From positions 124,001 through 188,000 of the forward strand of contig JAHJIJ010000034.1 of NCBI GenBank assembly GCA_018823325.1: a stretch of 64,000 nt of DNA, given 5' to 3'. Position numbers and translations under genes: made by a program. Each line of letters starts with the position of its first letter. Position 1 is the stretch's first letter. The notes under the pieces were generated by a model. It was not told the origin of the DNA. It worked only from the letters and a program-made list of their open reading frames with translations, and did no database searches. The DNA comes from Alphaproteobacteria bacterium (GTDB lineage: Bacteria > Pseudomonadota > Alphaproteobacteria > Sphingomonadales > Sphingomonadaceae). Below, piece by piece: positions 1-8,686 of this stretch.

Positions 1-2
1 GC

Positions 3-1124
3 GTGTCGGCAAGTCCCGGCGGAAGGCCCGCCGGAAGAGAAGGTCAAGAAGTCATGGCGCACAAGGCGACGCCCGCGCCGCGCATGGGGCAGGATGTCGG
101 CACTCTGGTGTCGGCGGGGAGCGGGATACAGAAGGTCAAACCCTTCAATCGCCCTTTGCCCCGTGGCAATCTCGCCGCGCTCGATCTGGGCACCAACAAC
201 TGCCGTTTGCTCATCGCCAGGCCGGATGGCGACCGCTTCGTGATCGTTGACGCGTTCTCCCGCATCGTTCGTCTGGGCGAGGGGTTGTCCGCCACCGGTC
301 GCCTCTCCGATGCGGCCATCGAGCGCACGCTGTCAGCGCTTTCGGTCTGCGCCGACAAGCTGCGCCGGCGGCGTGTGGTGCTGGCTCGCTCCGTTGCGAC
401 TGAGGCGTGCAGGCAGGCAGAGAACGGCAAGGCCTTCGTCGAGCGCGTCCAGCGGGAAACCGGCATCATGCTGGACATCATCTCGCCACGAGAAGAGGCG
501 CGCCTCGCCGTGCTGGGCTGCAGAACGCTGCTGGAACGAGGCGAGGGGCCAGCCCTGATATTCGACATCGGCGGCGGCTCGACCGAACTGGTGCTGCTGG
601 ATGGCGATGGCGACCAGATGCGGATCGTGGATTGGCACAGCGCGCCGCATGGCGTCGTCTCACTGGCGGAAGCCGTTGCCGGCTATGGCGATGGCGCTGA
701 AGAGCGCGCAGCGGCCTATGCCGATATGCTGGCGCGGATGCGGGAGGCCTTCGCCAGCTTTGCAGCCCGCCTGCCGAGAACCGAACCGGTGCGCCTGCTC
801 GGTACATCCGGGACCGTGACGACGCTGGCGAGCGTCTATCTGGGCCTGCCGCGCTACGATCGTCAGGCCATTGACGGCCTGATCGTGCCTTCCGAGGCCA
901 TGCGGGATATTGCGGTGCGCCTCTCAACCATGAGCATTGACGAGCGCATCGCGCAGCCCTGCATCGGCGACGAACGCGCTGACCTCGTCGTGGCAGGATG
1001 CGCGATCCTTGAGAGCATTCTCGATATCTGGCCGGCAGAACGTCTGGGCGTCGCCGATCGCGGCATTCGGGAGGGCATATTGCGCGCACTGACAGATAGC
1101 GCGTCCAGTCGGGAGCTTGGTTGA
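3..1124 (+). CDS. Ppx/GppA family phosphatase (exopolyphosphatase / pppGpp phosphatase)
   Basis: Member of the ASKHA-fold Ppx/GppA family, which hydrolyses inorganic polyphosphate and/or pppGpp in the cytoplasm. The sequence shows the two phosphate-binding loops of the fold: AALDLGTNNCRLLIA near residue 58 and ALIFDIGGGSTELVLL near residue 184, followed by LLGTSGTVTTLASV. At about 356-373 residues it is the short, single-module form common in alphaproteobacteria, without the C-terminal HD-type extension of E. coli Ppx/GppA. The frame is open to the window edge: a GTG at base 3 and an ATG at base 54 are both possible starts, and the first 17 residues look like leader rather than domain. Its stop codon abuts the start of rlmE, so the two are probably co-transcribed. 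Substrate preference cannot be read from sequence. Confidence 0.88.
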   Translation: MSASPGGRPAGREGQEVMAHKATPAPRMGQDVGTLVSAGSGIQKVKPFNRPLPRGNLAALDLGTNNCRLLIARPDGDRFVIVDAFSRIVRLGEGLSATGRLSDAAIERTLSALSVCADKLRRRRVVLARSVATEACRQAENGKAFVERVQRETGIMLDIISPREEARLAVLGCRTLLERGEGPALIFDIGGGSTELVLLDGDGDQMRIVDWHSAPHGVVSLAEAVAGYGDGAEERAAAYADMLARMREAFASFAARLPRTEPVRLLGTSGTVTTLASVYLGLPRYDRQAIDGLIVPSEAMRDIAVRLSTMSIDERIAQPCIGDERADLVVAGCAILESILDIWPAERLGVADRGIREGILRALTDSASSRELG

Positions 1125-1796
1125 ATGGCGCGCGGTGACAAGCCTGTCGGCACGCGGGTACGGACTGCGCGGGGACGCACGGCGCAATCGACGCGCTGGA
1201 TCGCCCGGCAACTGAACGATCCCTATGTGAAGCGCGCCAAGGCGGAGGGCTATCGCAGCCGGGCCGCGTACAAGCTCATCGAGCTGGACGAGAAGTTCGG
1301 CCTGCTCAAGGATGCCCGCCACGTTGTCGATCTGGGCGCGGCACCGGGGGGCTGGACACAGGTGGTCCGCAAGCTGGTGCCGAAGGCAAAGGTGGTGGGC
1401 ATCGACCTCCTGCCGATCGACCCCTTGCCTGATGTCACGCTGCTGCAAATGGACTTCATGGCCGACGAAGCGCCGGACCGGCTGATCGCGGAGCTGGGCG
1501 CCGCGCCCGATCTCGTGCTCTCGGACATGGCGGCGAACACGGTTGGCCACCAGCAGACGGATCATCTTCGCACCATGGGGCTGGTGGAGGCCGCGGCGGA
1601 CTTCGCCATGCAGACGCTCCGCCCCGGCGGCGCGTTCGTCTCCAAGGTGTTTGCGGGCGGGACGGACGATGCGCTGCTCCGCCAGCTCAAGGCCGCCTTC
1701 AAGACGGTGAAGCATGCCAAGCCGCCATCGAGCCGCAAGGGATCGGTCGAGTGGTTCGTGGTGGCGCAGGGCTTCAAAGGGCGGACGGGGGAGTAG
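1125..1796 (+). CDS. rlmE: 23S rRNA (uridine-2'-O)-methyltransferase RlmE (FtsJ/RrmJ)
   Basis: Catalyses SAM-dependent 2'-O-methylation of the 23S rRNA A-loop uridine (U2552 in E. coli numbering) during large-subunit maturation. The 223-residue protein has the FtsJ fold: SAM motif VVDLGAAPGGWTQV at about residues 66-79 and the K-D-K-E tetrad, with K in YRSRAAYKL, D in LVLSDMAAN, K in VSKVFAGG and E in SVEWFVVAQGF. A basic N-terminus precedes the domain, as is usual. It starts directly at the stop of the Ppx/GppA gene with no intergenic base, a pairing commonly seen in alphaproteobacteria. The family assignment is firm. Confidence 0.95.
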   Translation: MARGDKPVGTRVRTARGRTAQSTRWIARQLNDPYVKRAKAEGYRSRAAYKLIELDEKFGLLKDARHVVDLGAAPGGWTQVVRKLVPKAKVVGIDLLPIDPLPDVTLLQMDFMADEAPDRLIAELGAAPDLVLSDMAANTVGHQQTDHLRTMGLVEAAADFAMQTLRPGGAFVSKVFAGGTDDALLRQLKAAFKTVKHAKPPSSRKGSVEWFVVAQGFKGRTGE

Positions 1797-1801
1797 CTGC
1801 G

Positions 1802-2155
1802 ATGGCCGGGAGCCGCCCGCTGCTGCCCTGGCTGATCGCGATCGGGTCGGGCGTGGCGCTCTGGAGCGCAACGGCCGTTCTCGGCGACCGCCGGGAGCCT
1901 TGGGATGCGGCGCTGTTCTGGTCGGCCAGCTATCCACTTGCGCTGCTGCTCTGCGGCTTGTGCGGCTTCGCTTTTCCCGTGCGGCCTTGGCGCTGGGCAG
2001 TCGGGCTGATCACCTCGCAGCTTCTCGTCATGATCGGATCGGGCGCAGATCTTTCGCTGCTGCCGCTCGGGCTGGTGATGATCGGCCTGCTCTGCCTCCC
2101 TGCTGCGTTCGCCGCCCGCATCGGCGCGAGCCTCCGCAATCGGATCGGGAGTTGA
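1802..2155 (+). CDS. small hypothetical inner-membrane protein
   Basis: A 117-residue protein of unknown function that begins five bases after the rlmE stop, so it is probably the third gene of the Ppx-rlmE operon. It is strongly hydrophobic, with four predicted membrane segments: roughly residues 7-24 (WLIAIGSGVALWSATAV), 36-56 (FWSASYPLALLLCGLCGF), 62-80 and 84-104. There are no catalytic motifs, cysteine pairs or nucleotide-binding loops. The ATG at 1802 was preferred over an upstream in-frame GTG that would overlap rlmE by about 45 bases. Codon bias matches the neighbours. I do not recognise the family. Confidence 0.7.
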   Translation: MAGSRPLLPWLIAIGSGVALWSATAVLGDRREPWDAALFWSASYPLALLLCGLCGFAFPVRPWRWAVGLITSQLLVMIGSGADLSLLPLGLVMIGLLCLPAAFAARIGASLRNRIGS

Positions 2156-2286
2156 CCATGGCCACTCAGGAGGATTAGCGGCCTACCAGACCGATCGCAT
2201 GGACGAAGCTGGCCGACCCCGATCCGCCAGACGAGGGACCGGATCATCCGTCAGGCGTTGTGCCGACAACAGAATGAGGATGCGGT

Positions 2287-3603
2287 ATGACGGCAGGCGC
2301 AAATGGGATGTTCCGCTCGCTCGGCAACCGCAACTTTCGTCTGTGGGTCAGCACCAACCTCTTTTCCAACATCGGCACCTGGATGCAGGGCACCGCGCAG
2401 ACCTGGCTGGTGCTTACGGAACTGACCGAATACAGCGCGGGCGCGGTCGGCATCCTGACCGCTTTGCAGTTCCTGCCGCAAGTGCTGCTGGTCGCGATCA
2501 CAGGATCGATCGCCGACCATGTCGACCGGCGCAAGCTGCTCATCACCATCCAGTGCATCCAGACGCTGCTGGCGCTGACGCTCGGCGCACTCATCATCTC
2601 CGGCGCGGCCGAACTGTGGCATGTCTACATCTTCGGCTTTGCGCTGGGCTGCTGCATGGCCTTCGAGGCGCCGGCGCGGCACAGCTTCGTCTCCGATCTG
2701 GTGGGCGACGAGATCATCGGCAATGCCGTGGCCATGAACAGCACGGCCTTCCAGCTGGCGCGGATGATCGGGCCGGCGCTGGCGGGCCTGTGCATCGCGC
2801 TGGTCGGCACCGGCTGGGTGTTCGTGATCAACGGCTTCTCCTACCTCATCGTGACCGCCGGGCTGCTCAACGTTCGCGTGACCCGCCATGGCCACGGTGC
2901 CGGCCAGCCACGCGGGACGAGCCGGCTGCTCGATGGCTTCCGCTATGTGGCCAAGCGACCGGACATCCGCACGGTCTTCCTGATGCTCTTCTTTTTCGGC
3001 ACGCTGGGCATGAATTTCGGCATCTTCATCAGCGTGATGGCCGCCACGGTCTTCCAGAAGGGTGCCAGCGAATATGGTCTGCTCACCTCGGTCATGGCCA
3101 TCGGATCCGTGACCGGCGCGCTCCTGACGGCACGACGGGACCGGCCGCGGATGCATCATGCCGTGATCGGCACCTTCCTCTTCGGTTGCGCGATGACGGC
3201 GGCGGCCCTCTCGCCCAGCTACATCGTTTTTGGCGTGGTGCTGATCGGCGTGGGGCTGGCGGCGCAGACCTCGCTCACCTCCTCGAACGGCTTCGTCCAG
3301 CTGGCGACGGATCGGGCGATGCGCGGGCGAGTGATGGCGATCTATGTCGCGATCACGCTCGGCGGCCTGCCGCTGGGCGCGCCGCTGATCGGCTGGGTGG
3401 CCGATGCCTTCGGTGCGCGGGCGGCGATGGGCGTGGGCGGGGCAGCGGGCTTCCTGTCGTCCGCAATCGGCCTTAGCTATCTCATCCGTGTGCGCGGGCT
3501 GAAGTTCATCTGGGATGATCGGGGTCCGCGCCTGCACATGAACCCCGACCCGCATCTGCGCGAGCCGGGACCGGCAGTGCTGCCGCCGGACCGGGCGCTG
3601 TAG
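2287..3603 (+). CDS. MFS transporter (MFS_3 / EntS-like exporter)
   Basis: A 438-residue major facilitator superfamily secondary transporter with about 12 membrane segments. The N-terminal stretch FRSLGNRNFRLWVSTNLFSN and the helix-2/3 loop ADHVDRRKLL (MFS signature D-x-x-[GD]-R-[KR]) match the MFS_3 group, which includes the enterobactin exporter EntS and drug exporters. The C-terminal half contains a related loop, GRVMAIYVAITLGGLPLGAPLIGW. The last 40 residues, rich in proline and charge, extend beyond the helical core. The direction of transport and the substrate are inferred from family only. An ATG at 2287 follows GAGGATGCGG; the 130 bases upstream hold no other gene. Confidence 0.88.
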   Translation: MTAGANGMFRSLGNRNFRLWVSTNLFSNIGTWMQGTAQTWLVLTELTEYSAGAVGILTALQFLPQVLLVAITGSIADHVDRRKLLITIQCIQTLLALTLGALIISGAAELWHVYIFGFALGCCMAFEAPARHSFVSDLVGDEIIGNAVAMNSTAFQLARMIGPALAGLCIALVGTGWVFVINGFSYLIVTAGLLNVRVTRHGHGAGQPRGTSRLLDGFRYVAKRPDIRTVFLMLFFFGTLGMNFGIFISVMAATVFQKGASEYGLLTSVMAIGSVTGALLTARRDRPRMHHAVIGTFLFGCAMTAAALSPSYIVFGVVLIGVGLAAQTSLTSSNGFVQLATDRAMRGRVMAIYVAITLGGLPLGAPLIGWVADAFGARAAMGVGGAAGFLSSAIGLSYLIRVRGLKFIWDDRGPRLHMNPDPHLREPGPAVLPPDRAL

Positions 3604-3649
3604 CGCCGCCTTCGCCCCCGCGTGGACTCACGCCCCGGAAGAGGGCGCC

Positions 3650-3961
3650 TCAAGCCTTGTCGCGCAGACCGAGATCGTGGGCGAGAACATCCAGATTGGC
3701 GCCGGGGCGGATGATGTGCCAGCGATCCGGGTGGCGGGTATCGACCACGGTCACGGCGCGCTTGGGGCAGATATCGAGGCAGCCGACCTCAAGGATGCCG
3801 GCGCCCGCCTTGCGCCCCTTGCCGAGCTGGAGATGCTTGCGCAGCGCCTTGGCGAGCGGTTTGTCGCCATCTGGCCCGAAACCGCCCTTCAATTTCTTCG
3901 AGCATTTGCGGCAGACGAGCACCGCATTCGACCAGCGGCTGCGCACCTGACGCGCGCTCAT
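3650..3961 (-). CDS. (2Fe-2S) ferredoxin-like protein, thioredoxin fold
   Basis: A 103-residue protein resembling the thioredoxin-like [2Fe-2S] ferredoxins (related to the NuoE C-terminal domain). The visible cysteines are VCRKCSKKL near residue 17 and GCLDICPKRAV near residue 61, the CXXC...CXXXC pattern that ligates the cluster in this family. This is probably a soluble electron carrier whose partner is unknown. Its start codon overlaps the stop of the upstream J-domain gene by ATGA, so the two are translationally coupled. That pairing could mean that the J-protein assists folding or cluster assembly of this or another Fe-S protein; this is inference only. Confidence 0.75.
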   Translation of the reverse strand: MSARQVRSRWSNAVLVCRKCSKKLKGGFGPDGDKPLAKALRKHLQLGKGRKAGAGILEVGCLDICPKRAVTVVDTRHPDRWHIIRPGANLDVLAHDLGLRDKA

Positions 3962-4497
3962 GGCGCCGGCTTCCAGCTCTTGCGCTCCTCGGCGACCCGC
4001 AGCACATCATAGGCCGCCTGAATGGCCTGAAAGCGCGCGGCGGCATCGGCATCGCCGGGCCGCACATCCGGGTGGCACTCCTTGGCGAGCGCGCGCCAGC
4101 TACGCTTCACCGACTCGAAGTCGGCATCACTCTCCAGCCCCAGCACATCGAGCGCACGCATCTCATCACGCGAGCGGGTGCCATCGCCCGGCCCAGCCCA
4201 TTGATTGTGCGCGCTGGTGCGATAACCGGAGGCATCGCGCTGCTCATTGTGCATGCGCTCGTTGCGCTCTTCCTCATCCAGCCCGGCGAAATAATCCCAG
4301 CCCTTGTTGTACTCCGCCGCGTGCGCCTGGCAGAAATACCAGCGGTCCGGGTTGTTCGGAGACTTGGGTGCGGGGCAGTTACCGGGCTGATCGCAGCCAT
4401 GCCGATCACACAAGCGAACCGCTTGCGCCTCACGCGCGGAGCCGTAGCTCCGCCAGCGGGGAAAACCCCAATCATTGTTGCGTCCGGTTCTGGCCAT
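3958..4497 (-). CDS. J-domain (DnaJ-class) protein with N-terminal Cys/His metal-binding-like region
   Basis: Co-chaperone-type protein of about 179 residues whose C-terminal J domain would stimulate an Hsp70/DnaK. The J domain occupies the last ~65 residues: ALDVLGLESDADFESVKRSW, then ALAKECHPDV with the essential HPD tripeptide, ending FQAIQAAYDVL. The N-terminal half is not a G/F region. It carries CDRHGCDQPGNCPAP and, later, WYFCQAHAAEYN, a Cys/His spacing that looks metal-binding, and then a charged region with DEEERNERM. An in-frame GTG lies three codons upstream at 4506; I chose the ATG at 4497. The gene ends in a four-base ATGA overlap with the ferredoxin-like gene. The J-domain assignment is firm; the zinc-site idea is inference. 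Confidence 0.85.
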   Translation of the reverse strand: MARTGRNNDWGFPRWRSYGSAREAQAVRLCDRHGCDQPGNCPAPKSPNNPDRWYFCQAHAAEYNKGWDYFAGLDEEERNERMHNEQRDASGYRTSAHNQWAGPGDGTRSRDEMRALDVLGLESDADFESVKRSWRALAKECHPDVRPGDADAAARFQAIQAAYDVLRVAEERKSWKPAP

Positions 4498-4610
4498 CGA
4501 TCCCACTTAGTGCCGGACTGTGACGAAATCCATCGCAACCCACGGAAAACGGTGCTGCGCATCTTGCCGCCGGCACAGGCCAGCAGACGAGAGGCAGCGC
4601 GAAAGTAAGG

Positions 4611-5036
4611 CCAGGCGGTCTGTAAGCCGGGTTCTGTCCACCGCCGCCGTATCCCGCAAGGGACGCGCGAACGGATGGGCGACCATTCCTCTAGGACCGT
4701 GCTCTCGCACGGCCTCAAGCAACCAACCCGGGCGATCTCGGCCGAAACAAGCCTAGCAGATCCGAAGATCTGCGCGCCGCCCCTATTCGGTCTTGCTCCC
4801 GGTGGGGTTTACCGTGCCGTCCGCCGTTGCCGGGGACGCGGTGCGCTCTTACCGCACCCTTTCACTGTTCACGCGGCCGAAGCCCTAGCCCGAAGGCATA
4901 CGTGACCTGCTCTCTGTTGCACTGTCCCTGACTCCCGCGAGGAGAGCCGCCGGACGTTATCCGGCACCGTTGTTTCGTGGAGCCCGGACTTTCCTCGCCG
5001 GATGCAAGCATCCGCCGCGGCCGCCCGACCGCCTGG
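4611..5036 (-). ncRNA. rnpB: RNase P RNA (M1 RNA, bacterial type A)
   Basis: Catalytic RNA of ribonuclease P, which removes tRNA 5' leaders. On the minus strand the 5' end contains GAGGAAAGTCCGGGCTCC (universal CR-I core) and the 3' end contains ACAGAACCCGGCTTACAG (CR-V). GCAACAGAGAGCAGGTC, seen inside, matches the P10/P11 region. The limits come from helix P1: bases 5027-5036 and 4611-4620 are perfectly complementary over ten bases. The length of about 426 nt is typical of alphaproteobacterial type A. Several reading frames cross this region, but none should be taken as genes. Confidence 0.97.
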
Positions 5037-5087
5037 CAAGAGGGGATATAGGCAAGACCGCGCATGGAGTCATCCCCCCGCCGACGC

Positions 5088-5900
5088 TCATTCCTTGCCG
5101 TCTACCTGCTCGAGGCGGGCGATCTGGTCGAGCATCGCCGCGCGCGAGATCTCGCCATAATGGGTCGCGACGATGTTGCCCCGCCGATCCAGGAACAAGG
5201 TCGTGGGAAAGATCGCGCTCCCCAGCGCGCGGGCGATGCTGCCGGTTCGATCGAGCAGCACCGCCTTGCCTGACACCCCTTCGCGCGCGAGGAATGCGCG
5301 GACCGTGTCGGCGTCCTCGGCATGATCGACCAGCAAGATGGGGACCGGGGCGGTTTCGGCCAGTTCGGCCAGCATCGGCAATTCGCGCCGGCAGGGCAGG
5401 CACCAAGTCGCCCACAGGTTGATGATGAGGGGCCGGCCCCGGTAGCGCTCGAGCGGAACCGCCCGGCCATCCAGCGCCTGCAGTGGCGCGACCTGCGGCA
5501 TCGGGCGGACATCGGGCCGCATGAAGATGTCGACCGCGGTGAAGAGCGTGAAGCACAGCAGCACTGCGCCGAAGCCGAGGATAGCCGTCCGCCGGGACCG
5601 CATGACGAGGAGCAGGGCGACGCCGGCAGCGAAGGCGCCGGCCTGCACGTCGAAGCCGCCCTGCCAGATCGCGAAGGCGCTGAACCAGTCGTCCGCGAAC
5701 GCCTGCCGGTGAACCCACACGAAAGCCAGGCGCGCCACGATCACGCCGGCAATAATGGCGGTCCATGCCGGGCGTGCGGTCTGCTGCCGGCTCTTCCGGC
5801 CGATCACGTCCATCAGGATTAGGAACAGCGCGATGGCGGCCAGTGCCAGCAGCCGGTCGGTGGCGAAGGCCAGAGGCCCAAGGGTCACAAAGCCGGTCAT
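5088..5900 (-). CDS. membrane-anchored TlpA-type thiol-disulfide oxidoreductase
   Basis: A 270-residue protein with two parts. Residues 1-125 contain about four hydrophobic helices (roughly 14-30, 47-64, 85-101, 106-124) that resemble the truncated prolipoprotein diacylglyceryl transferase-like region found in some alphaproteobacterial TlpA proteins. Residues 135-270 form a TlpA/ResA thioredoxin domain with the redox motif WATWCLPCRRE (CLPC at residues 167-170) and the cis-proline loop IFPTTLFLDRRG. It would sit in the inner membrane with the thioredoxin domain in the periplasm and reduce disulfides, for example in cytochrome c maturation; the client is inferred. It lies between rnpB and the amidase gene, both on the same strand. 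Confidence 0.85.
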   Translation of the reverse strand: MTGFVTLGPLAFATDRLLALAAIALFLILMDVIGRKSRQQTARPAWTAIIAGVIVARLAFVWVHRQAFADDWFSAFAIWQGGFDVQAGAFAAGVALLLVMRSRRTAILGFGAVLLCFTLFTAVDIFMRPDVRPMPQVAPLQALDGRAVPLERYRGRPLIINLWATWCLPCRRELPMLAELAETAPVPILLVDHAEDADTVRAFLAREGVSGKAVLLDRTGSIARALGSAIFPTTLFLDRRGNIVATHYGEISRAAMLDQIARLEQVDGKE

Positions 5901-5946
5901 GGCCGGTCAATCCTTCTTCCTGACGATCGTTCCCTGACGCCAGGCG

Positions 5947-6630
5947 TCAGTCATCCCCGCGCGGTCTTGGCAGCAGAAGCGCCAGCAGGATCGCGCGGCA
6001 TTCGCCGTCGATCACGCCGTCGATCAGCTCCGGGCGGAAGCGGCGCTGGAAGGCGGTGACGGCGGCTTGCGGCTCAGCGATGTCATAGCCGAAGCGTTCG
6101 AGCGCGAGCATGAAGGCGCCGTCGCTCCACAGCGGGTCCATGAGGTTGCGGGTGGGCCGGGGGAGCGCGAGGCGCAGGCGAGCGAGCTTGCTCCAGGGGA
6201 AAAGCTCGCCCGGGTCCTGCTTGCGCGCCGGGGCGACATCGCTGTGGCCCACGACATTGCCGCGCGTGATGCGGTGGCGCTGCACGATATCGTGCACCAG
6301 CGGGATGAGCGCATCGATCTGCTTCTGCGGGAAGGGCCGATAGCCCCATTCATGGCCGGGATTGACGATCTCGATGCCGATGCTCGCCGAATTCACATCA
6401 TCTATGCCGCGCCAATATGCCCGGCCCGCGTGCCACGCGCGCTTGGTTTCATCCACCATGCGCACGATGTTGCCATCCTCCGTGACGACATAATGCGCCG
6501 AGACCTTGCTATCCGGATTGGCCATCCAGTTGATGGCGCTCTGCGCATCCGGCATGCCGGTATAATGCAGCACAAGGAGGGAAACCGGCAGGGTGCGGTC
6601 GTCAAAATTGGGCGACGGCGTCTCGATCAT
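5947..6630 (-). CDS. N-acetylmuramoyl-L-alanine amidase, AmpD/AmiD type (Amidase_2)
   Basis: Zinc amidase that cleaves the lactyl-peptide bond of muropeptides, either in peptidoglycan recycling (AmpD) or cell-wall turnover (AmiD). The 227-residue protein shows SLLVLHYTGMP with the first zinc His near residue 22, SIGIEIVNPGHEWGYRPF, and VGHSDVAPARKQDPG, which gives the second His and the Asp ligand. The C-terminal ~65 residues (from about 160) resemble a small peptidoglycan-binding helix bundle, DPLWSDGAFMLALERFGYD, as in AmiD. No signal peptide is seen, which favours a cytoplasmic role. It follows cheR on the same strand after about 60 bases and is probably independent of chemotaxis. Confidence 0.9.
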   Translation of the reverse strand: MIETPSPNFDDRTLPVSLLVLHYTGMPDAQSAINWMANPDSKVSAHYVVTEDGNIVRMVDETKRAWHAGRAYWRGIDDVNSASIGIEIVNPGHEWGYRPFPQKQIDALIPLVHDIVQRHRITRGNVVGHSDVAPARKQDPGELFPWSKLARLRLALPRPTRNLMDPLWSDGAFMLALERFGYDIAEPQAAVTAFQRRFRPELIDGVIDGECRAILLALLLPRPRGDD

Positions 6631-6691
6631 GCAGAACGGCTACTTTCCTGGCCTCAGCTGGCGGGTGCCAGTCGATGCGGTGGATCCCGTC

Positions 6692-7582
6692 CTAACTCAA
6701 TGGTGGATGCGGAGGAAGCGGCGCTTGCGTCTGCGCGCGCCGTACGAGCGTTGACGGGCCAGATGCCGCCTGCGCGACATAGATGCAGCTCAAGTCCCGG
6801 CAAGCGGTAAAGCCCGTCTCTGCCCCCAGCATCTCACCGGCGCCAAGCACCAGATGCGCACCGGGGCGGGCACGGAGAGCGAGCTCCGAGCAGGCCTGCT
6901 GCCGCTGCGCCTCCGGAAAATAGAAGAGGACGTTGCGACACAGGATCAGATCGAACGGGCCGCAGGCGCGGCGGGCCTGAAGGATGTTATCCTGCCGGAA
7001 GGTGACCATCTGCCGCAATTCGTCGGCAACCTGCCATTCCTTGCCGACCGGCTGGAACCAGCGCAGCAGCTCGCTGATCGGCAGGCCGCGCTGCATGTCC
7101 ATCTGCGAGTAGCGGCCCTGCTTCGCCTTGGCGATCGCCAGTGCGGACACATCGCTGGCTTCGATGCTGACGGTCCAGCCCTCCAGCGCCGGCGTGCGTT
7201 TGACGACCATCGCCAGCGAATAGGCCTCCTGCCCCGTCGAGCAGCCAGCGCACCAGATGCGCAGCCGCCGATCCGCAATCGTGCTCGCCAGCCGGGGCAG
7301 CACGACCGTCTCGATGGCCTGAAACACGGCGAGATCGCGAAAGAAGGAGCTTTCGTGATTGAGCATGGCGTCCACCGCCTCGGCCTTGAGCGGGCCGGCA
7401 GGATCGCGATCGATCGCGCGGACGAGATCATCGAGCGTATGCAGCCCGTGCGCGCGCAGGAGCGGACGCAGCGACGTCTCGATTCGCCAGCGCCGGGCTT
7501 CCGAGAGAGTCTGGCCAGTCTCCCGGCTGAGCAGATCAGCCAGACGACCCGCCGCCGCTCCGGAAGCCGGCAGCTTCGTCAT
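6692..7582 (-). CDS. cheR: chemotaxis protein methyltransferase CheR
   Basis: SAM-dependent methyltransferase that methylates glutamates of chemoreceptors in adaptation. The 296-residue protein has the all-helical CheR N-domain (about residues 10-80, including NHESSFFRD, the receptor/SAM-adjacent motif) and the Rossmann-like domain with LRIWCAGCSTGQEAYSLAM as the SAM loop, QDNIL, and FDLILCRNVLFYF. There is a short proline-rich tail (PLPPHPPLS). The start at 7582 gives an ATGA overlap with cheB, so it is co-translated as the last gene of the che operon. The same frame is open upstream through cheB, but that extension is not coding. Confidence 0.95.
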   Translation of the reverse strand: MTKLPASGAAAGRLADLLSRETGQTLSEARRWRIETSLRPLLRAHGLHTLDDLVRAIDRDPAGPLKAEAVDAMLNHESSFFRDLAVFQAIETVVLPRLASTIADRRLRIWCAGCSTGQEAYSLAMVVKRTPALEGWTVSIEASDVSALAIAKAKQGRYSQMDMQRGLPISELLRWFQPVGKEWQVADELRQMVTFRQDNILQARRACGPFDLILCRNVLFYFPEAQRQQACSELALRARPGAHLVLGAGEMLGAETGFTACRDLSCIYVAQAASGPSTLVRRAQTQAPLPPHPPLS

Positions 7583-8667
7583 GCCCCGGCCCGCCACTGC
7601 CGGAGGATGAGCTCCGCGATACCTGCTGGCGGGAGAATGGCACTCGCCAAGCCTCCCTTTACCACCGAACCGGGCATGCCCCAGACGGCGCTCGTCTGAT
7701 GATCCTGTGCCACCATCCAGCCCTCCGCGCCGACGATCGCCTGCGCGCCGGCCAGCCCGTCCCGCCCCATGCCGGACAGAATAACGCCACATGCGCCCCG
7801 CCCATAATGCCGCGCGAGCGCGGTGAACATGGGATCGACGGCGGGATAGCTGCCATGCAGGCAGCGCTGGTTGCTCAGGCGGATGAGCACATTGCCCCGC
7901 GGCCCCTTGCCGAGCGAGAGATGCGCGGTGCCGGGAGCGACATGGATGGTGCCGGGCTGAACAGGCATCGCCTGCTCGGCCAGGACGACCGGCAGGCGCG
8001 TGGCGCGGCGAAGCTGCTCGGCGAGCAACGGCTGGAAACTGGCTGGCAGATGTTGGGTGATGAAGATGGGGAACGTCGCGCTTTCCTCCAGCCCTCTGAT
8101 GACCGAGAGAATGGCGCTGATGCCCCCTGTCGACGCGCCAATCGCTACGGCCCGTACAAGCGTGCCGAGCGGCCGCAGCCGCGCATTGGCCTGATCGATC
8201 TGCTCGGGCGTGCGGCTCCGCTCGGTCGCTGGGGCTAGATGCACCAGACGATCGAGCAGATGCTCCACGAACTGCGCGCTGAAGTGCCCCGCACTCGGCT
8301 TGGCAACCACATCGCCCGCGCCGAGGGCAAGCGCCTGCAACGCCACCTCGCTCCCCTCGCTGCACGACCCGCTGATCAGGACGACCTGTCGGCGCTTGCC
8401 GGCATCGAGCAGACGCGGCAGCACCTGCAGCCCATCGAGGCCGGGCATATCGATATCGAGAAGGACGAGATCGACCCGATTGTGCGCCACGAACTCCAGC
8501 GCCTGCGCGCCACTGGCGACGGCACCGGCCACACGAAAGCGCGCGTCCTGCTCCAGCACACGGCTCAGGATGCGGCGGACCACCAGCGAATCATCGACGA
8601 TCAGCACCTCGATCATCGGCTGACCGAGGCGCGTATCCGGGGCTGAGACGGTTGCAGTACACTGCAT
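7579..8667 (-). CDS. cheB: chemotaxis response regulator protein-glutamate methylesterase CheB
   Basis: Demethylates and deamidates chemoreceptors, with activity controlled by an N-terminal receiver. The receiver spans residues 19-135: VLIVDDS with the acidic pair, phospho-acceptor D71 in LLDIDMPGLDG, and VAKPS. The esterase domain (about 170-360) has the catalytic triad S179 in IGASTGG, H206 in ITQHLP and D303 in SGMGRDG. At 362 residues it is the usual length. The ATG at 8667 was chosen because GAGGAAAG lies seven bases upstream; the internal Met at residue 18 lacks a ribosome-binding site. It sits between cheY and cheR, overlapping the latter by four bases. Confidence 0.96.
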   Translation of the reverse strand: MQCTATVSAPDTRLGQPMIEVLIVDDSLVVRRILSRVLEQDARFRVAGAVASGAQALEFVAHNRVDLVLLDIDMPGLDGLQVLPRLLDAGKRRQVVLISGSCSEGSEVALQALALGAGDVVAKPSAGHFSAQFVEHLLDRLVHLAPATERSRTPEQIDQANARLRPLGTLVRAVAIGASTGGISAILSVIRGLEESATFPIFITQHLPASFQPLLAEQLRRATRLPVVLAEQAMPVQPGTIHVAPGTAHLSLGKGPRGNVLIRLSNQRCLHGSYPAVDPMFTALARHYGRGACGVILSGMGRDGLAGAQAIVGAEGWMVAQDHQTSAVWGMPGSVVKGGLASAILPPAGIAELILRQWRAGA

Positions 8668-8686
8668 CGCGCGTCTTTCCTCGCCC

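Noticed and set aside
2199..3476. Open frame overlapping the MFS gene on the same strand
   Set aside because: Arg/Ala/His-rich out-of-frame translation; the 2287-3603 frame has membrane helices and MFS motifs.
4611..5036. Open frames across the rnpB region
   Set aside because: The conserved RNase P core and the P1 pairing identify the segment as an RNA gene.
6692..8365. Apparent 557-residue CheR fusion
   Set aside because: The extension upstream of 7582 runs out of frame through cheB; the ATGA overlap marks the real cheR start.
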